Assembly (NCBI GenBank): GCA_036274645.1
Contig: DASUFH010000309.1
Coordinates: 1 to 10,374, forward strand
Direction of reading: 5' to 3'
DNA from: DASUFH01 sp036274645
Lineage (GTDB): Bacteria > Acidobacteriota > Terriglobia > 20CM-2-55-15
DNA length: 10,374 nucleotides
The stretch's first letter is position 1, and each line of letters opens with the position of its first letter. The notes beneath the pieces were generated by a model that searched no databases, had not been told where the DNA came from, and saw only the letters and a program-made list of their open reading frames with translations. A program made the position numbers and the translations under genes. This document shows, piece by piece, positions 1 to 6,362 of this stretch.

Positions 1-2
1 TT

Positions 3-140
3 GCGAGCGTCATCTTACGCAATGGCGCGGCGTCGGATCAATCCGTCGATTTGGAGCGAACCGGAATTAATCGCGATTCCGCCCCTGCGAATTTGAGCGA
101 ACGTTACCGCTTCGCGTATGATGAGCGCGCCTTATCGTGA
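3..140 (+). CDS. Possible 3' end of an upstream gene (partial, uncertain)
   Basis: One plus-strand frame is open from the left edge to a TGA at 138-140 and would give about 45 residues ending in ERYRFAYDERALS. No motif is recognisable. A second plus-strand frame is also open from the edge to a TGA at 94-96, and third-position GC is similar in both, so codon use does not decide between them. A promoter-like sequence at 93-122 overlaps this stretch, which argues mildly against coding. It is listed because a gene tail is the simplest content for the edge of a dense region. It could equally be non-coding leader DNA. Confidence 0.25.
   Translation, partial: ASVILRNGAASDQSVDLERTGINRDSAPANLSERYRFAYDERALS
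93..122 (+). promoter_or_regulatory. Candidate sigma70-type promoter for the cytochrome/cupredoxin pair
   Basis: TTGAGC (93-98, four of six matches to TTGACA) is followed after 18 bp by TATGAT (117-122, five of six matches to TATAAT). Transcription would start near 129 and give a leader of roughly 110 nt before the ATG at 238, with a hairpin at 166-183 inside it. The assignment is by consensus matching only, and AT-rich matches of this quality occur by chance. Confidence 0.4.
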
Positions 141-165
141 CAGAAAATTCAGAAAATCTTCAGAG

Positions 166-183
166 CCCCGGCATGTTCCGGGG
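166..183 (+). other. Leader hairpin upstream of the cytochrome gene
   Basis: CCCCGG (166-171) and CCGGGG (178-183) form a perfect 6-bp all-GC stem around a 6-nt loop. It lies 54 bp before the ATG at 238. No T-run follows directly; the nearest is about 20 nt downstream. A standard intrinsic terminator is therefore unlikely. It could be a leader structure, a protein-binding site, or the end signal of an upstream gene. Confidence 0.35.
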
Positions 184-237
184 AGTAGAGTGTCGATGGG
201 TTTTTGCCTTTTAACACAGCATTTGAAAGAGGTTGGC

Positions 238-873
238 ATGCGAAAGAGTTTTCTTTTATTGAGTATGGGAATGGCGCTGCTGGCGTTCCTGATGGCTTCC
301 TGTTCGACGAAGGAACAGGCCGCCGCGAATGCCCCTGCCGCGGACACGAAGCCGGATTTCAAGCCTGTGGCGACGATCAAGGACATCATGGATGGCATCG
401 TCGATCCGGCGGCGGACGAGTTGTGGGAGTCCGTCTCGACCACGATTGATGCGAAGGGAGTCACCGAGCGGTATCCGAGAACGGACGAGGAGTGGAAGGC
501 CGTCCGCAGCAACGCGCTGGCGCTGGTGGAAGCGCCGAATCTCCTGATGATGGCAAGGACGGTTGCGCCTGCGGGAGAACGATCCCAGAACCCCGGCATC
601 GAACTGCATCCTGAAGAGATCCAGGCGCTGGTGGACGGCGATCGCACGACTTTCGCGAAACTTGCCCTCGAATTGCAGGCCACGGCCCTCGATGCGCTCA
701 AGGCGATTGACGCCAAGGACAAGGACAAGCTGATCGACGCGGGCGGCCCGATCGATCACGCGTGTGAAAACTGCCATCTGAAGTACTGGTATCCCAACGA
801 AGCAAAGGCCAAAGAGGCCCAGGAACAGGGTAAGACCTCGTTGCAGGGGGCATCGGAGACGGAGAAGAAGTAG
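238..873 (+). CDS. Monoheme c-type cytochrome lipoprotein, cytochrome c556/c'-like
   Basis: The 211-residue product is probably exported, lipid-anchored and involved in periplasmic electron transfer. A lipoprotein signal occupies residues 1-22 (MRKS, a hydrophobic core, then MASC with Cys22). A polar Ala-rich linker leads to a mostly helical domain. The only heme motif is CENCH (Cys176, Cys179, His180) near the C-terminus, the usual place in the four-helix cytochrome c'/c556 family. The stretch IMDGIVDPAADELW (50-63) resembles helix 1 of that family, where a Met (here Met51) can be the sixth heme ligand. The ATG at 238 is chosen because AAAGAGG lies just upstream and the signal peptide begins there; the frame stays open back to 118, but that would put about 40 unlikely residues before the signal. 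The next gene, 48 bp downstream, encodes a copper-site lipoprotein, so the two may exchange electrons. The family is fairly certain, the redox partner is inferred. Confidence 0.85.
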   Translation: MRKSFLLLSMGMALLAFLMASCSTKEQAAANAPAADTKPDFKPVATIKDIMDGIVDPAADELWESVSTTIDAKGVTERYPRTDEEWKAVRSNALALVEAPNLLMMARTVAPAGERSQNPGIELHPEEIQALVDGDRTTFAKLALELQATALDALKAIDAKDKDKLIDAGGPIDHACENCHLKYWYPNEAKAKEAQEQGKTSLQGASETEKK

Positions 874-881
874 GTTCGGGG

Positions 882-897
882 ATGGCCGCCTGGCCAT
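882..897 (+). other. Short hairpin between the cytochrome and cupredoxin genes
   Basis: ATGGCC (882-887), a GCCT loop and GGCCAT (892-897) form a 6-bp perfect stem 8 bp after the cytochrome stop codon. There is no T-run, so it is not a standard terminator. It could tune relative expression or stabilise the upstream message. A stem this short can occur by chance. Confidence 0.3.
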
Positions 898-921
898 GCT
901 GAATCATCGGAAATCAAGACG

Positions 922-1815
922 ATGAAGAAACCGGGACTTTTTCTATTGATCGGTCTTCTCGCTGCCGCGATGTCGGCGGCGTGCAACAAGGAGTCTGCCG
1001 CTGGAGAAGGGGGCTCGGCCAAAGCGCCTTCGGCAGTCGAATCCGCTCCAGGCGCTGAGGCGCCGGCGTCGAAAGACGCTCCCGCGGCCGCCTCGAATTC
1101 CAGCGCAAACAAGCCCGGAACCGGAACCATTACAGGTCACGTCCGGTTGGTGGGCAAGGCGCCGGGGAATCCGGTTATCCGGATGGGTATGGATCCGAAG
1201 TGCAGTCAGGAGAATTCGGGCAAAAAGGTTGCGCAGGAGCTGGTTGTTGCGAACGAAAACGGGGACCTGGCGAACGTGTTTGTGTCGTTGAAGGGGAAGT
1301 TCCCGAAAACACCCGTATCGGATGAGCCGGTCATCATTGATCAGCAGAAGTGCGTGTTTGTTCCACGTGTCTCCGGGGCTCGCGTGGGCCAGACGCTGGA
1401 GATCCACAGCAGTGACAATGCCGCGCACAATTCGCACGGCCAGACGCTGCGCGGCAATTCATTCAACCTCATGCAGCCGACCCCCGAGACGATCTCGAAG
1501 TTCGTCCTGAAAGACGAAGAAGTGATGTTGAGGATTACCTGCGATCTGCACAGCTGGATGTTCACCTATGTCGGGGTGGTGGACCATCCGTATTTTGCGG
1601 TGACCGGAACGGACGGCGCATTCCAGATCAGGAACGTTCCTCCCGGAACGTATTCGATCGAGATCTGGCATGAGCGTTACGGCCCGGTGACGAAAAGCGT
1701 CACGGTGACAGCGGACAAACCGGTTACCGTGGATTTTGAATATACGGGAAAGGAAGAGCCGCCTCACCGCGCCTCGATCGACGAGATCGTCGTGCCGGCA
1801 AAATCCAAAAGCTGA
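922..1815 (+). CDS. Cupredoxin-like lipoprotein with a carboxypeptidase-regulatory-like domain
   Basis: The 297-residue product is predicted to be an exported lipoprotein with Cys21 in the box SAAC. Residues 22-65 form a low-complexity Ala/Ser/Gly/Pro linker. A beta-rich domain follows from about 66 to 222. Within it His169 (DNAAHN) and the C-x2-H-x2-M cluster at Cys207, His210 and Met213 have the order of type-1 copper ligands in plastocyanin-like proteins. Residues about 226-275, with the pattern GTDGAFQIRNVPPGTYSIE, look like a carboxypeptidase regulatory-like Ig-type fold. Similar proteins are often labelled methylamine-utilisation or cupredoxin-domain proteins. Copper electron transfer is inferred from the ligands, not shown. 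The Shine-Dalgarno is weak (GGAAA about 9-10 nt before the ATG), so translation may depend on the cytochrome gene just upstream. A palindromic repeat begins 25 bp after the stop. Confidence 0.8.
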   Translation: MKKPGLFLLIGLLAAAMSAACNKESAAGEGGSAKAPSAVESAPGAEAPASKDAPAAASNSSANKPGTGTITGHVRLVGKAPGNPVIRMGMDPKCSQENSGKKVAQELVVANENGDLANVFVSLKGKFPKTPVSDEPVIIDQQKCVFVPRVSGARVGQTLEIHSSDNAAHNSHGQTLRGNSFNLMQPTPETISKFVLKDEEVMLRITCDLHSWMFTYVGVVDHPYFAVTGTDGAFQIRNVPPGTYSIEIWHERYGPVTKSVTVTADKPVTVDFEYTGKEEPPHRASIDEIVVPAKSKS

Positions 1816-1839
1816 AAACCGGGATGTCCCCGTCTGCTC

Positions 1840-1916
1840 TGTAGGGGCGGTCTTATGACCGCCCAGCGTTTCGGAGTGAATCCGGAAACGTCGGGCGGTC
1901 ATCGACCGCCCCTACA
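1840..1916. repeat. REPIN-like double palindromic repeat, copy 1
   Basis: Two palindromes stand head to head. The left contains GGGCGGTC TTAT GACCGCCC (1845-1864) and the right GGGCGGTC ATC GACCGCCC (1893-1911). The outer 13 bases (TGTAGGGGCGGTC at 1840 and its exact complement ending at 1916) also pair, so the unit can fold as two small hairpins or one long one. It fills the gap between two convergent genes, 24 bp from one stop and 23 bp from the other, where it could end or protect both transcripts. Related sequences recur at 6363-6444 and 8543-8585. No transposase of the RAYT type is in the window. Confidence 0.85.
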
Positions 1917-1939
1917 AGAAGGACAAGGAGGCGGGGCGG

Positions 1940-2623
1940 TTATTCCGGTTCCCTGGCGTCGATTGCCGTCTGCTTATCGTGACGGCTTTCCTGAATCCAA
2001 TCGTAGAAACCTGCGGACACGAGCTTCAGTTTGACCTGTTCGGTGGTTGGATTCTCCCAGAACCATCCGTGGATTCCCGATGTGGGCGCTACAAACGTTC
2101 CGTGCTGCTGGTCTTTTCCGGTCTTGTCGTCGAGTTCGTAGCTTTCGTAGTAATCGGTTCCGGCAAACCCCTCCGGCTTGACGTTGGGATCGCCGTGGAA
2201 TTCGAACGCAACATTCCTGTCCGCGGTCCACGAATAGACGAGTCCTGCGCCCTTCTTCATGTTGTATTTGATTTCCATTCCTTCCCTGGGACCGAGGATG
2301 ATTTCCCGGGAGTCGATCCTGTAGCCCTTCGGTTGCGCGATGAACGCGTTGCGGACGTGGGGCGCGCCGTTGCCGACGGCCGGTTCGAGTACCGGAGCGA
2401 TAATGAATTCACTGCCTTCAGCTGCGGCCGGCGTCTGCGTGGTTTGTGCGAGAGTTGTCAGTCCGAGGACCTTTCCGGTTCCCATAGGATCGATACCGTA
2501 TTCGGCCGGAAGGACCGCGACAACGAGAACAACGGCGGCCACGACCAGGGCGACAAGCGTGGCCAGCAAGAGTTTTCCAATCGAGGGCGACAGCATTTCC
2601 TGCATGCCCGTAGCGTTTTTCAT
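1940..2623 (-). CDS. Single-span 'transmembrane anchor' protein
   Basis: The 227-residue product has a short cytoplasmic N-terminus, one strong membrane span (about residues 17-39) and an exported C-terminal domain. The segment just after the span, LPAEYGIDPMGTGKVLGL (38-55), and the late segment HGTFVAPTSGIHGWFWENP (174-192) match what I recall of proteins annotated as transmembrane anchor proteins, which often sit near HupE-type or metal-efflux genes. No enzyme motif is visible; the beta-rich Trp/Tyr-rich C-terminal half looks like a binding or scaffold domain. Its ATG overlaps the TGA of the upstream HupE-like gene by four bases (ATGA), so the two are probably translationally coupled and may form a complex. 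Starts at residue 7 or 10 are also possible. The role is unknown. Confidence 0.75.
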   Translation of the reverse strand: MKNATGMQEMLSPSIGKLLLATLVALVVAAVVLVVAVLPAEYGIDPMGTGKVLGLTTLAQTTQTPAAAEGSEFIIAPVLEPAVGNGAPHVRNAFIAQPKGYRIDSREIILGPREGMEIKYNMKKGAGLVYSWTADRNVAFEFHGDPNVKPEGFAGTDYYESYELDDKTGKDQQHGTFVAPTSGIHGWFWENPTTEQVKLKLVSAGFYDWIQESRHDKQTAIDAREPE

Positions 2624-3333
2624 GATGCCATCCAGTAGCCGGCGAGTTGATATCCGACCAGGACGAACCCGCCCACCATCAGCAGCGTGTTCGTCAGAAA
2701 AGCGTGTTTAACATAGCCCGGCCGCAGGCGCCAGAATCCCAGAAGGATCAGGGCGCCCGTGAGCGCCAGGGTTTGTCCGATTTCCACTCCGGCGTTGAAG
2801 CTGAGGATATTTGCCGTCAGCCCGTCGGCCGGCAGCGCGAATTCCTGCAACTTGGTGGCGAGTCCGAAGCCGTGGAACAGTCCGAAGACGAGCACCGCGA
2901 TCCTGGTGTCGGGCTGAACGCCGAGCAGGCTCTTGAATCCGTTCATGTTGTCGAAGGCCTTGTAGACGACGGAGAAGCCGATGACCGCGTCGATGAGAAA
3001 AGGATTGGCCTCAATGCTCCCGAGAACGCCGCCGAGGAGCGTAATGCTATGGCCCAGAGTGAAGAGGCTGACGTAAAGCGCGACGTCACGCAGGCGATAG
3101 AGGAAGAAGATCACCCCGACCAGGAACAACAGGTGATCGTAGCCGGTCACCATGTGTTTGGCGCCGAGATACAGAAATGGTCCGATCGCGGCGCCACGAT
3201 TGGATTCGACGAAGGATGCGTCGCGCGCGGAGACATTGTGCGCAAAGGCCGGAGAAGCCGTCAGGATCCAGAGAACCGCGAGAGCCAGAGTCAGGGCTAT
3301 CCACATTCGGGGGCGAAACCAGTCCGAGAGCAT
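2620..3333 (-). CDS. HupE/UreJ-family membrane protein
   Basis: The 237-residue product has a cleavable signal peptide (about 1-31, ending SPAFA before His32) and roughly six membrane spans. HupE/UreJ proteins are small membrane proteins tied to nickel or cobalt supply in some bacteria, though many members have no tested substrate. Conserved family features are visible: KHMVTGYDHLLFL (59-71), FTLGHSITL (91-99), GLFHGFGLA (151-159) and FNAGVEIGQ (179-187). His60, His67, His95, His154 and Glu184 are candidate metal ligands. The ATG at 3333 is preferred because it begins the signal peptide and lies 2 nt after the msrB stop; an upstream in-frame start at 3456 would add 41 residues overlapping msrB. 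AAAGGA inside the msrB end may serve as the ribosome site. No urease or hydrogenase gene is near, so the metal is not identified. Confidence 0.85.
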   Translation of the reverse strand: MLSDWFRPRMWIALTLALAVLWILTASPAFAHNVSARDASFVESNRGAAIGPFLYLGAKHMVTGYDHLLFLVGVIFFLYRLRDVALYVSLFTLGHSITLLGGVLGSIEANPFLIDAVIGFSVVYKAFDNMNGFKSLLGVQPDTRIAVLVFGLFHGFGLATKLQEFALPADGLTANILSFNAGVEIGQTLALTGALILLGFWRLRPGYVKHAFLTNTLLMVGGFVLVGYQLAGYWMAS

Positions 3334-3335
3334 AT

Positions 3336-3743
3336 TCAGGGTTTTCCTTTGTCGGGATCCATCTTCAGGGCGACGGAGTTGATACAGTAGCGCATTCCCG
3401 TCGGATGCGGTCCATCCGGGAAAACGTGTCCCAGGTGCGCGCCGCAGGACTGGCACACCACTTCTGTGCGGCGGATTCCGTGGCTATGATCTTCAGCGGT
3501 GTCAACGCTCTCCGCGCCCGCGGGCTGGTAGAAGCTGGGCCATCCCGTGCCGGATTCAAACTTCGCGCTGGAGTCAAATAGCGGGTTACTGCACGCGACG
3601 CAGGTATATACGCCCTTTTCGCTGGACGAGGCGTGTTTGCCGGTAAAGGGCGGCTCGGTACCGCGCTCGCGGCAGACATGGAACTGTTCGGGAGTCAGCG
3701 ACTGGCGCCACTCCTCATCGGATTTTTCGATCTTGCGTTTCAT
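3336..3743 (-). CDS. msrB: Peptide-methionine (R)-S-oxide reductase MsrB
   Basis: The 135-residue enzyme reduces the R form of methionine sulfoxide in proteins or as free amino acid, using thioredoxin or a similar donor. All main family features are present: two CxxC zinc pairs (Cys48/Cys51 and Cys97/Cys100), the GTGWPSF segment (65-71), HLGHVFPDGP (103-112), and the catalytic Cys120 in RYCINS. The position that holds the resolving Cys in many MsrB (SGCGWPSF) is Thr66 here, so recycling may use another Cys such as Cys24 or act directly with the donor. No export signal is seen, so it is probably cytoplasmic. The ATG at 3743 gives normal family length; the frame runs back to 3854 but would overlap the divergent gene. 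It is first in a three-gene minus-strand operon. Confidence 0.95.
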   Translation of the reverse strand: MKRKIEKSDEEWRQSLTPEQFHVCRERGTEPPFTGKHASSSEKGVYTCVACSNPLFDSSAKFESGTGWPSFYQPAGAESVDTAEDHSHGIRRTEVVCQSCGAHLGHVFPDGPHPTGMRYCINSVALKMDPDKGKP

Positions 3744-3784
3744 AGTCGATATTCTACCCGGTTGGGAGATGCTCGGAATCGTTA

Positions 3785-3794
3785 GAGTATACTC
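3785..3794. promoter_or_regulatory. Divergent promoter region with GAGTATACTC palindrome
   Basis: The 74-bp gap between the msrB start (3743) and the solute-binding gene start (3818) must hold signals for both directions. A perfect 10-bp palindrome, GAGTATACTC, lies near its centre. Because of the symmetry, TATACT (five of six matches to a -10 box) reads on both strands, at 3788-3793 plus and 3791-3786 minus. No good -35 box sits 16-18 bp from either. On the plus strand it is only about 25 bp from the TTG start. It could be shared -10 sequence, an operator, or both. Confidence 0.4.
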
Positions 3795-3806
3795 GTGATC
3801 GCCATC

Positions 3807-3812
3807 GGAGGA
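3807..3812 (+). promoter_or_regulatory. Strong ribosome binding site that fixes a TTG start
   Basis: GGAGGA lies 5 nt before the TTG at 3818. No in-frame ATG or GTG is found nearby that would keep the lipoprotein signal, and residues following the TTG (KRFAAILLALSFAAC) form that signal. This supports TTG as the start codon. Confidence 0.75.
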
Positions 3813-3817
3813 TTGAT

Positions 3818-5437
3818 TTGAAACGTTTTGCTGCGATTCTGCTGGCCCTTTCATTCGCCGCCTGCGGGAAGTCGATTGAGAAGGCCAGAGAGGGTGATTC
3901 CCTCGTCATGTTGCGCGGAGACAAGTCGGAGATCCTGGACCCGCATGCGACGTCGAGTGGAGGAGACGCCTATCTGATTGAACAGATGTATGAACGGCTG
4001 GTGCGTGCCGCCGACCATCCTCCGGTCGAATGGGAGCCGTCGCTGGCGGAATCCTGGGAGATCAGTCCGGATTTCAGGATCTACACGTTTCACCTTCGTC
4101 CGGATGTCCTGTTTCAGGACGGCGCCAGACTCGATTCGTCCGCCGTGAAGCGCAGTTTCGATCGGGCCCGTAATCTGAAGGACCCGGCCGCGCCGCCCCG
4201 CCTGCCTTACGCGGAGGAGTACCTCTCGGACATTGTGAACATTGAGACGCCGGACGCTGCGACGGTGGTGTTCACGTTGAAAGACAGCAATCCGAAGTTC
4301 CTGGCGAACACGGGTCTGTTTGCCTCGAGCATCGTTAGTCCAACAGCCATCGCCGAGATCGAGAAGCTGGCCAATCCCGGAGAGCGCCAGGCGTGGCTGA
4401 CGCGTCATCCCGCGGGAACGGGCCCGTACACCATCGCCAAACCGGCCGATTACCAGGATTCGATGACCATCACCATGACTGCCTTCGACGGGTACTGGGG
4501 AGGCAAGCCGGCGATTCCGCGCGTCGTCTTCAAGTGGACGGCGGACAGCCGGAGCCGCCGCGAACAGATTCTTGCCGGGGCTGTACAAATGATCGACAGT
4601 CCGGCCACGGCGGACTGGACGGACCTGGATGCGGATCCGGGCGTGACGCTCTATAAGTGGCGGGCTGAGAACCTGTGTTATCTGGCCATGAACATGGATC
4701 CGGCCAGAGGCTTTCCTACCACAGATGTCCGATTGCGGAAGGCGATTGCGATGGCCGTCGACCGCGAGCCTCTCGTTGCCCTGTACGACGGCGCGGCCGT
4801 GGCGCATCACGTTCTGCTGCCGCCGACGATGCTGGGTTTTCCGGAAGGCTACATGCCATCCACGGATCAGGGGGATCGGGCCACGCGGCTCGAGAAGGCG
4901 CGTGAACTCCTGCGTCAGGCGGGAATGCACGATCTTCATCTCAAGCTTCTGCTTCCCGCCGTGCCGCGTCCGTACCTGGGGAAGCCGCCGCAGGTGGCGG
5001 ATCTGATCCGGCAACAACTGGCGGACATTGGAATTACGGTCGAACTCGAGCCGCAGCCGATGAACGAACTGGGAGACAGTATCGCCAACGGGCGGGCTCC
5101 GCTGGTTCTGATTGGATGGATGGGCGAAACGGGTGAGCCGGACGATTTCTGGCGGCCGCTGTTGTCCGGAAACGGTAAGCCGTCGGAGAACAACGCTCCG
5201 CGATTCTGGCGCGCCGACGTCGCCGGCAAAGTGGATGTCGCCATGAAGGAACGCCGTCCCGAGGCGCGCCGCGCCCTGTACGAAGAGTTGGAAAAGACCG
5301 TGCATGAAGAATACCGGCCTATGGCGCCGCTGCTTTCCGCGATGCAGGCTGTCGCATGGCGATCCGAACTCGAGGGAGTTTATGTGGATTCAACGGGAGT
5401 CTACCGCCTGGCCAAAGCCCGGTACCGTGCGCCGTAA
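3818..5437 (+). CDS. ABC-type peptide/solute-binding lipoprotein, family 5 (DppA/OppA-like)
   Basis: The 539-residue product captures a peptide, nickel complex or similar solute outside the membrane for an ABC importer. It starts with TTG behind a strong ribosome site. The lipoprotein signal ends in FAAC with Cys16. Family-5 features follow in order: YERLVRAADHPPVEWEPSLA (58-77) and the LAESWEISPDF/YTFHLRPDVLF region (77-99), HPAGTGPYTI (197-206), YWGGKP (226-231), YLAMNM (288-293) and DVRLRKAIAMAVDRE (303-317). Length is normal for the family. No permease or ATPase gene lies in the window, so it is an orphan here; the importer may be elsewhere. The gene diverges from msrB and its 3' end overlaps the next gene. 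Substrate cannot be told from sequence. Confidence 0.9.
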   Translation: MKRFAAILLALSFAACGKSIEKAREGDSLVMLRGDKSEILDPHATSSGGDAYLIEQMYERLVRAADHPPVEWEPSLAESWEISPDFRIYTFHLRPDVLFQDGARLDSSAVKRSFDRARNLKDPAAPPRLPYAEEYLSDIVNIETPDAATVVFTLKDSNPKFLANTGLFASSIVSPTAIAEIEKLANPGERQAWLTRHPAGTGPYTIAKPADYQDSMTITMTAFDGYWGGKPAIPRVVFKWTADSRSRREQILAGAVQMIDSPATADWTDLDADPGVTLYKWRAENLCYLAMNMDPARGFPTTDVRLRKAIAMAVDREPLVALYDGAAVAHHVLLPPTMLGFPEGYMPSTDQGDRATRLEKARELLRQAGMHDLHLKLLLPAVPRPYLGKPPQVADLIRQQLADIGITVELEPQPMNELGDSIANGRAPLVLIGWMGETGEPDDFWRPLLSGNGKPSENNAPRFWRADVAGKVDVAMKERRPEARRALYEELEKTVHEEYRPMAPLLSAMQAVAWRSELEGVYVDSTGVYRLAKARYRAP

Positions 5438-6329
5438 CGCGCTGCGCGCCGGCGTCGCCCAGGCGGGGCTGGCTGTTCTCTTCATCGCCTGGACCCTCAC
5501 CGCTCAGGTGAATGGTGTCCTGAACCCGGACCGGCCACTGCCGGATACACAAACCTTTCTCGAAGAGTTCCGCGGCGCGCTCCATCGTGACGCCAGACTG
5601 CTCGCGGACTACACGTATTCCGAAAGGGAGACCCAGATGGATCTGGATTCCTCCGGAAAGACAAAAAAGACGGAGACCAAGACCTATCAGGTGCTCCATG
5701 GCGCCGAAGACTGGCAAACCTATCGCCGTCTGATGAGTAAAGACGGCAAGCCTCTTTCCGTGAAAGAGCTGGAGAAGCAGGATCGCGAGGAGGCCGATCG
5801 CGTCGCCAAAGAGGAGCGAAAACGAGCGGGATGGAGCGATTCCAAACGGAAAGAAGAGAAGGCCAAAGACGACCGCAAGGAGCAGGAGATCATCGACGAT
5901 ATCTTTGCGCTCTACGATATTCGCCTCGTGAGGCGGGAAACCATCGACGGCCGGGCGGTGATCCTCGTGACATATACACCCAAAGACGGGTTCAAGCCCA
6001 AAACCGATGAAGGGAAGATGCTGCAGCACATATCCGGCCGCGCCTGGATCGCCGAGGACGATCGGCAACTTGCGCGTCTGGAGGCGGAAACGAAAGAGAC
6101 CATTTCCATGGGCGCCGGAATCCTGGCCAGGGTCAGCAAAGGATCGACGTTCATGTTCGAGCGGCGCAAGATCAATGACGAAATCTGGCTGCCGATGCGC
6201 GCCGAGTTTCATGTCAGCGCGCGCCTCCTGCTCATCAAGGGGGTGAACCAGCGCCAGGTCATTGAATACTCCGATCACCGCAAGTACACGGTCGACACGG
6301 TGATCCGAGCCGTCAGCGATCCCGAATGA
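5382..6329 (+). CDS. Secreted LolA-like protein of unknown function
   Basis: With the ATG at 5382 the product is 315 residues. That start has GAGGGAG just upstream but overlaps the solute-binding gene by 56 nt. A GTG at 5427 (11-nt overlap, no clear ribosome site) would give a more ordinary signal peptide, MRRNALRAG plus the core VAQAGLAVLFIAWTLTAQ. Either way the protein is exported, with cleavage near TAQ (about residue 42). The mature part has a beta-rich start (YTYSERETQMDL), a very charged Lys/Glu/Asp helix (about 126-171), then a sheet-forming half (DIRLVRRETIDGRAVILVTY, SGRAWIAEDDRQLARLEAET, EIWLPMRAEF). That second half resembles LolA-type lipid-binding or sorting proteins common in Acidobacteriota. 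No catalytic motif is seen. The overlap suggests co-expression with the solute-binding protein; a functional link is unproven. Confidence 0.7.
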   Translation: MWIQRESTAWPKPGTVRRNALRAGVAQAGLAVLFIAWTLTAQVNGVLNPDRPLPDTQTFLEEFRGALHRDARLLADYTYSERETQMDLDSSGKTKKTETKTYQVLHGAEDWQTYRRLMSKDGKPLSVKELEKQDREEADRVAKEERKRAGWSDSKRKEEKAKDDRKEQEIIDDIFALYDIRLVRRETIDGRAVILVTYTPKDGFKPKTDEGKMLQHISGRAWIAEDDRQLARLEAETKETISMGAGILARVSKGSTFMFERRKINDEIWLPMRAEFHVSARLLLIKGVNQRQVIEYSDHRKYTVDTVIRAVSDPE

Positions 6330-6337
6330 TTGGTACA

Positions 6338-6359
6338 ACGGGAACGTTTTCCGTTCCGT
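6338..6359 (+). other. Imperfect stem-loop after the LolA-like gene
   Basis: ACGG-AACG (6338-6346, one bulged G at 6342) pairs with CGTTCCGT (6352-6359) around a TTTTC loop, 8 bp after the stop. There is no T-run after the stem. It may help end or protect the message together with the REPIN-like repeat that begins at 6363. Support is weak. Confidence 0.3.
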
Positions 6360-6362
6360 CAG

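Noticed and set aside
118..237. Upstream ATG at 118 as the start of the cytochrome gene
   Set aside because: It would add 40 polar residues before a clear lipoprotein signal and overlaps the candidate -10 box; the ATG at 238 has a good ribosome site.
256..897. Minus-strand frames opposite the cytochrome gene
   Set aside because: The plus strand encodes a lipoprotein signal and a CxxCH heme site; the antisense products are Arg-rich with no domain.
1840..1916. Standard intrinsic terminator at the first repeat
   Set aside because: The hairpins are strong but no T-run follows on either strand; termination is possible but the repeat family explains the sequence better.
3851..5305. Long minus-strand open frame (484 codons) opposite the solute-binding gene
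   Set aside because: It lies wholly antisense to a gene with clear family motifs and is rich in Arg and His, as expected for a shadow frame in GC-rich DNA.
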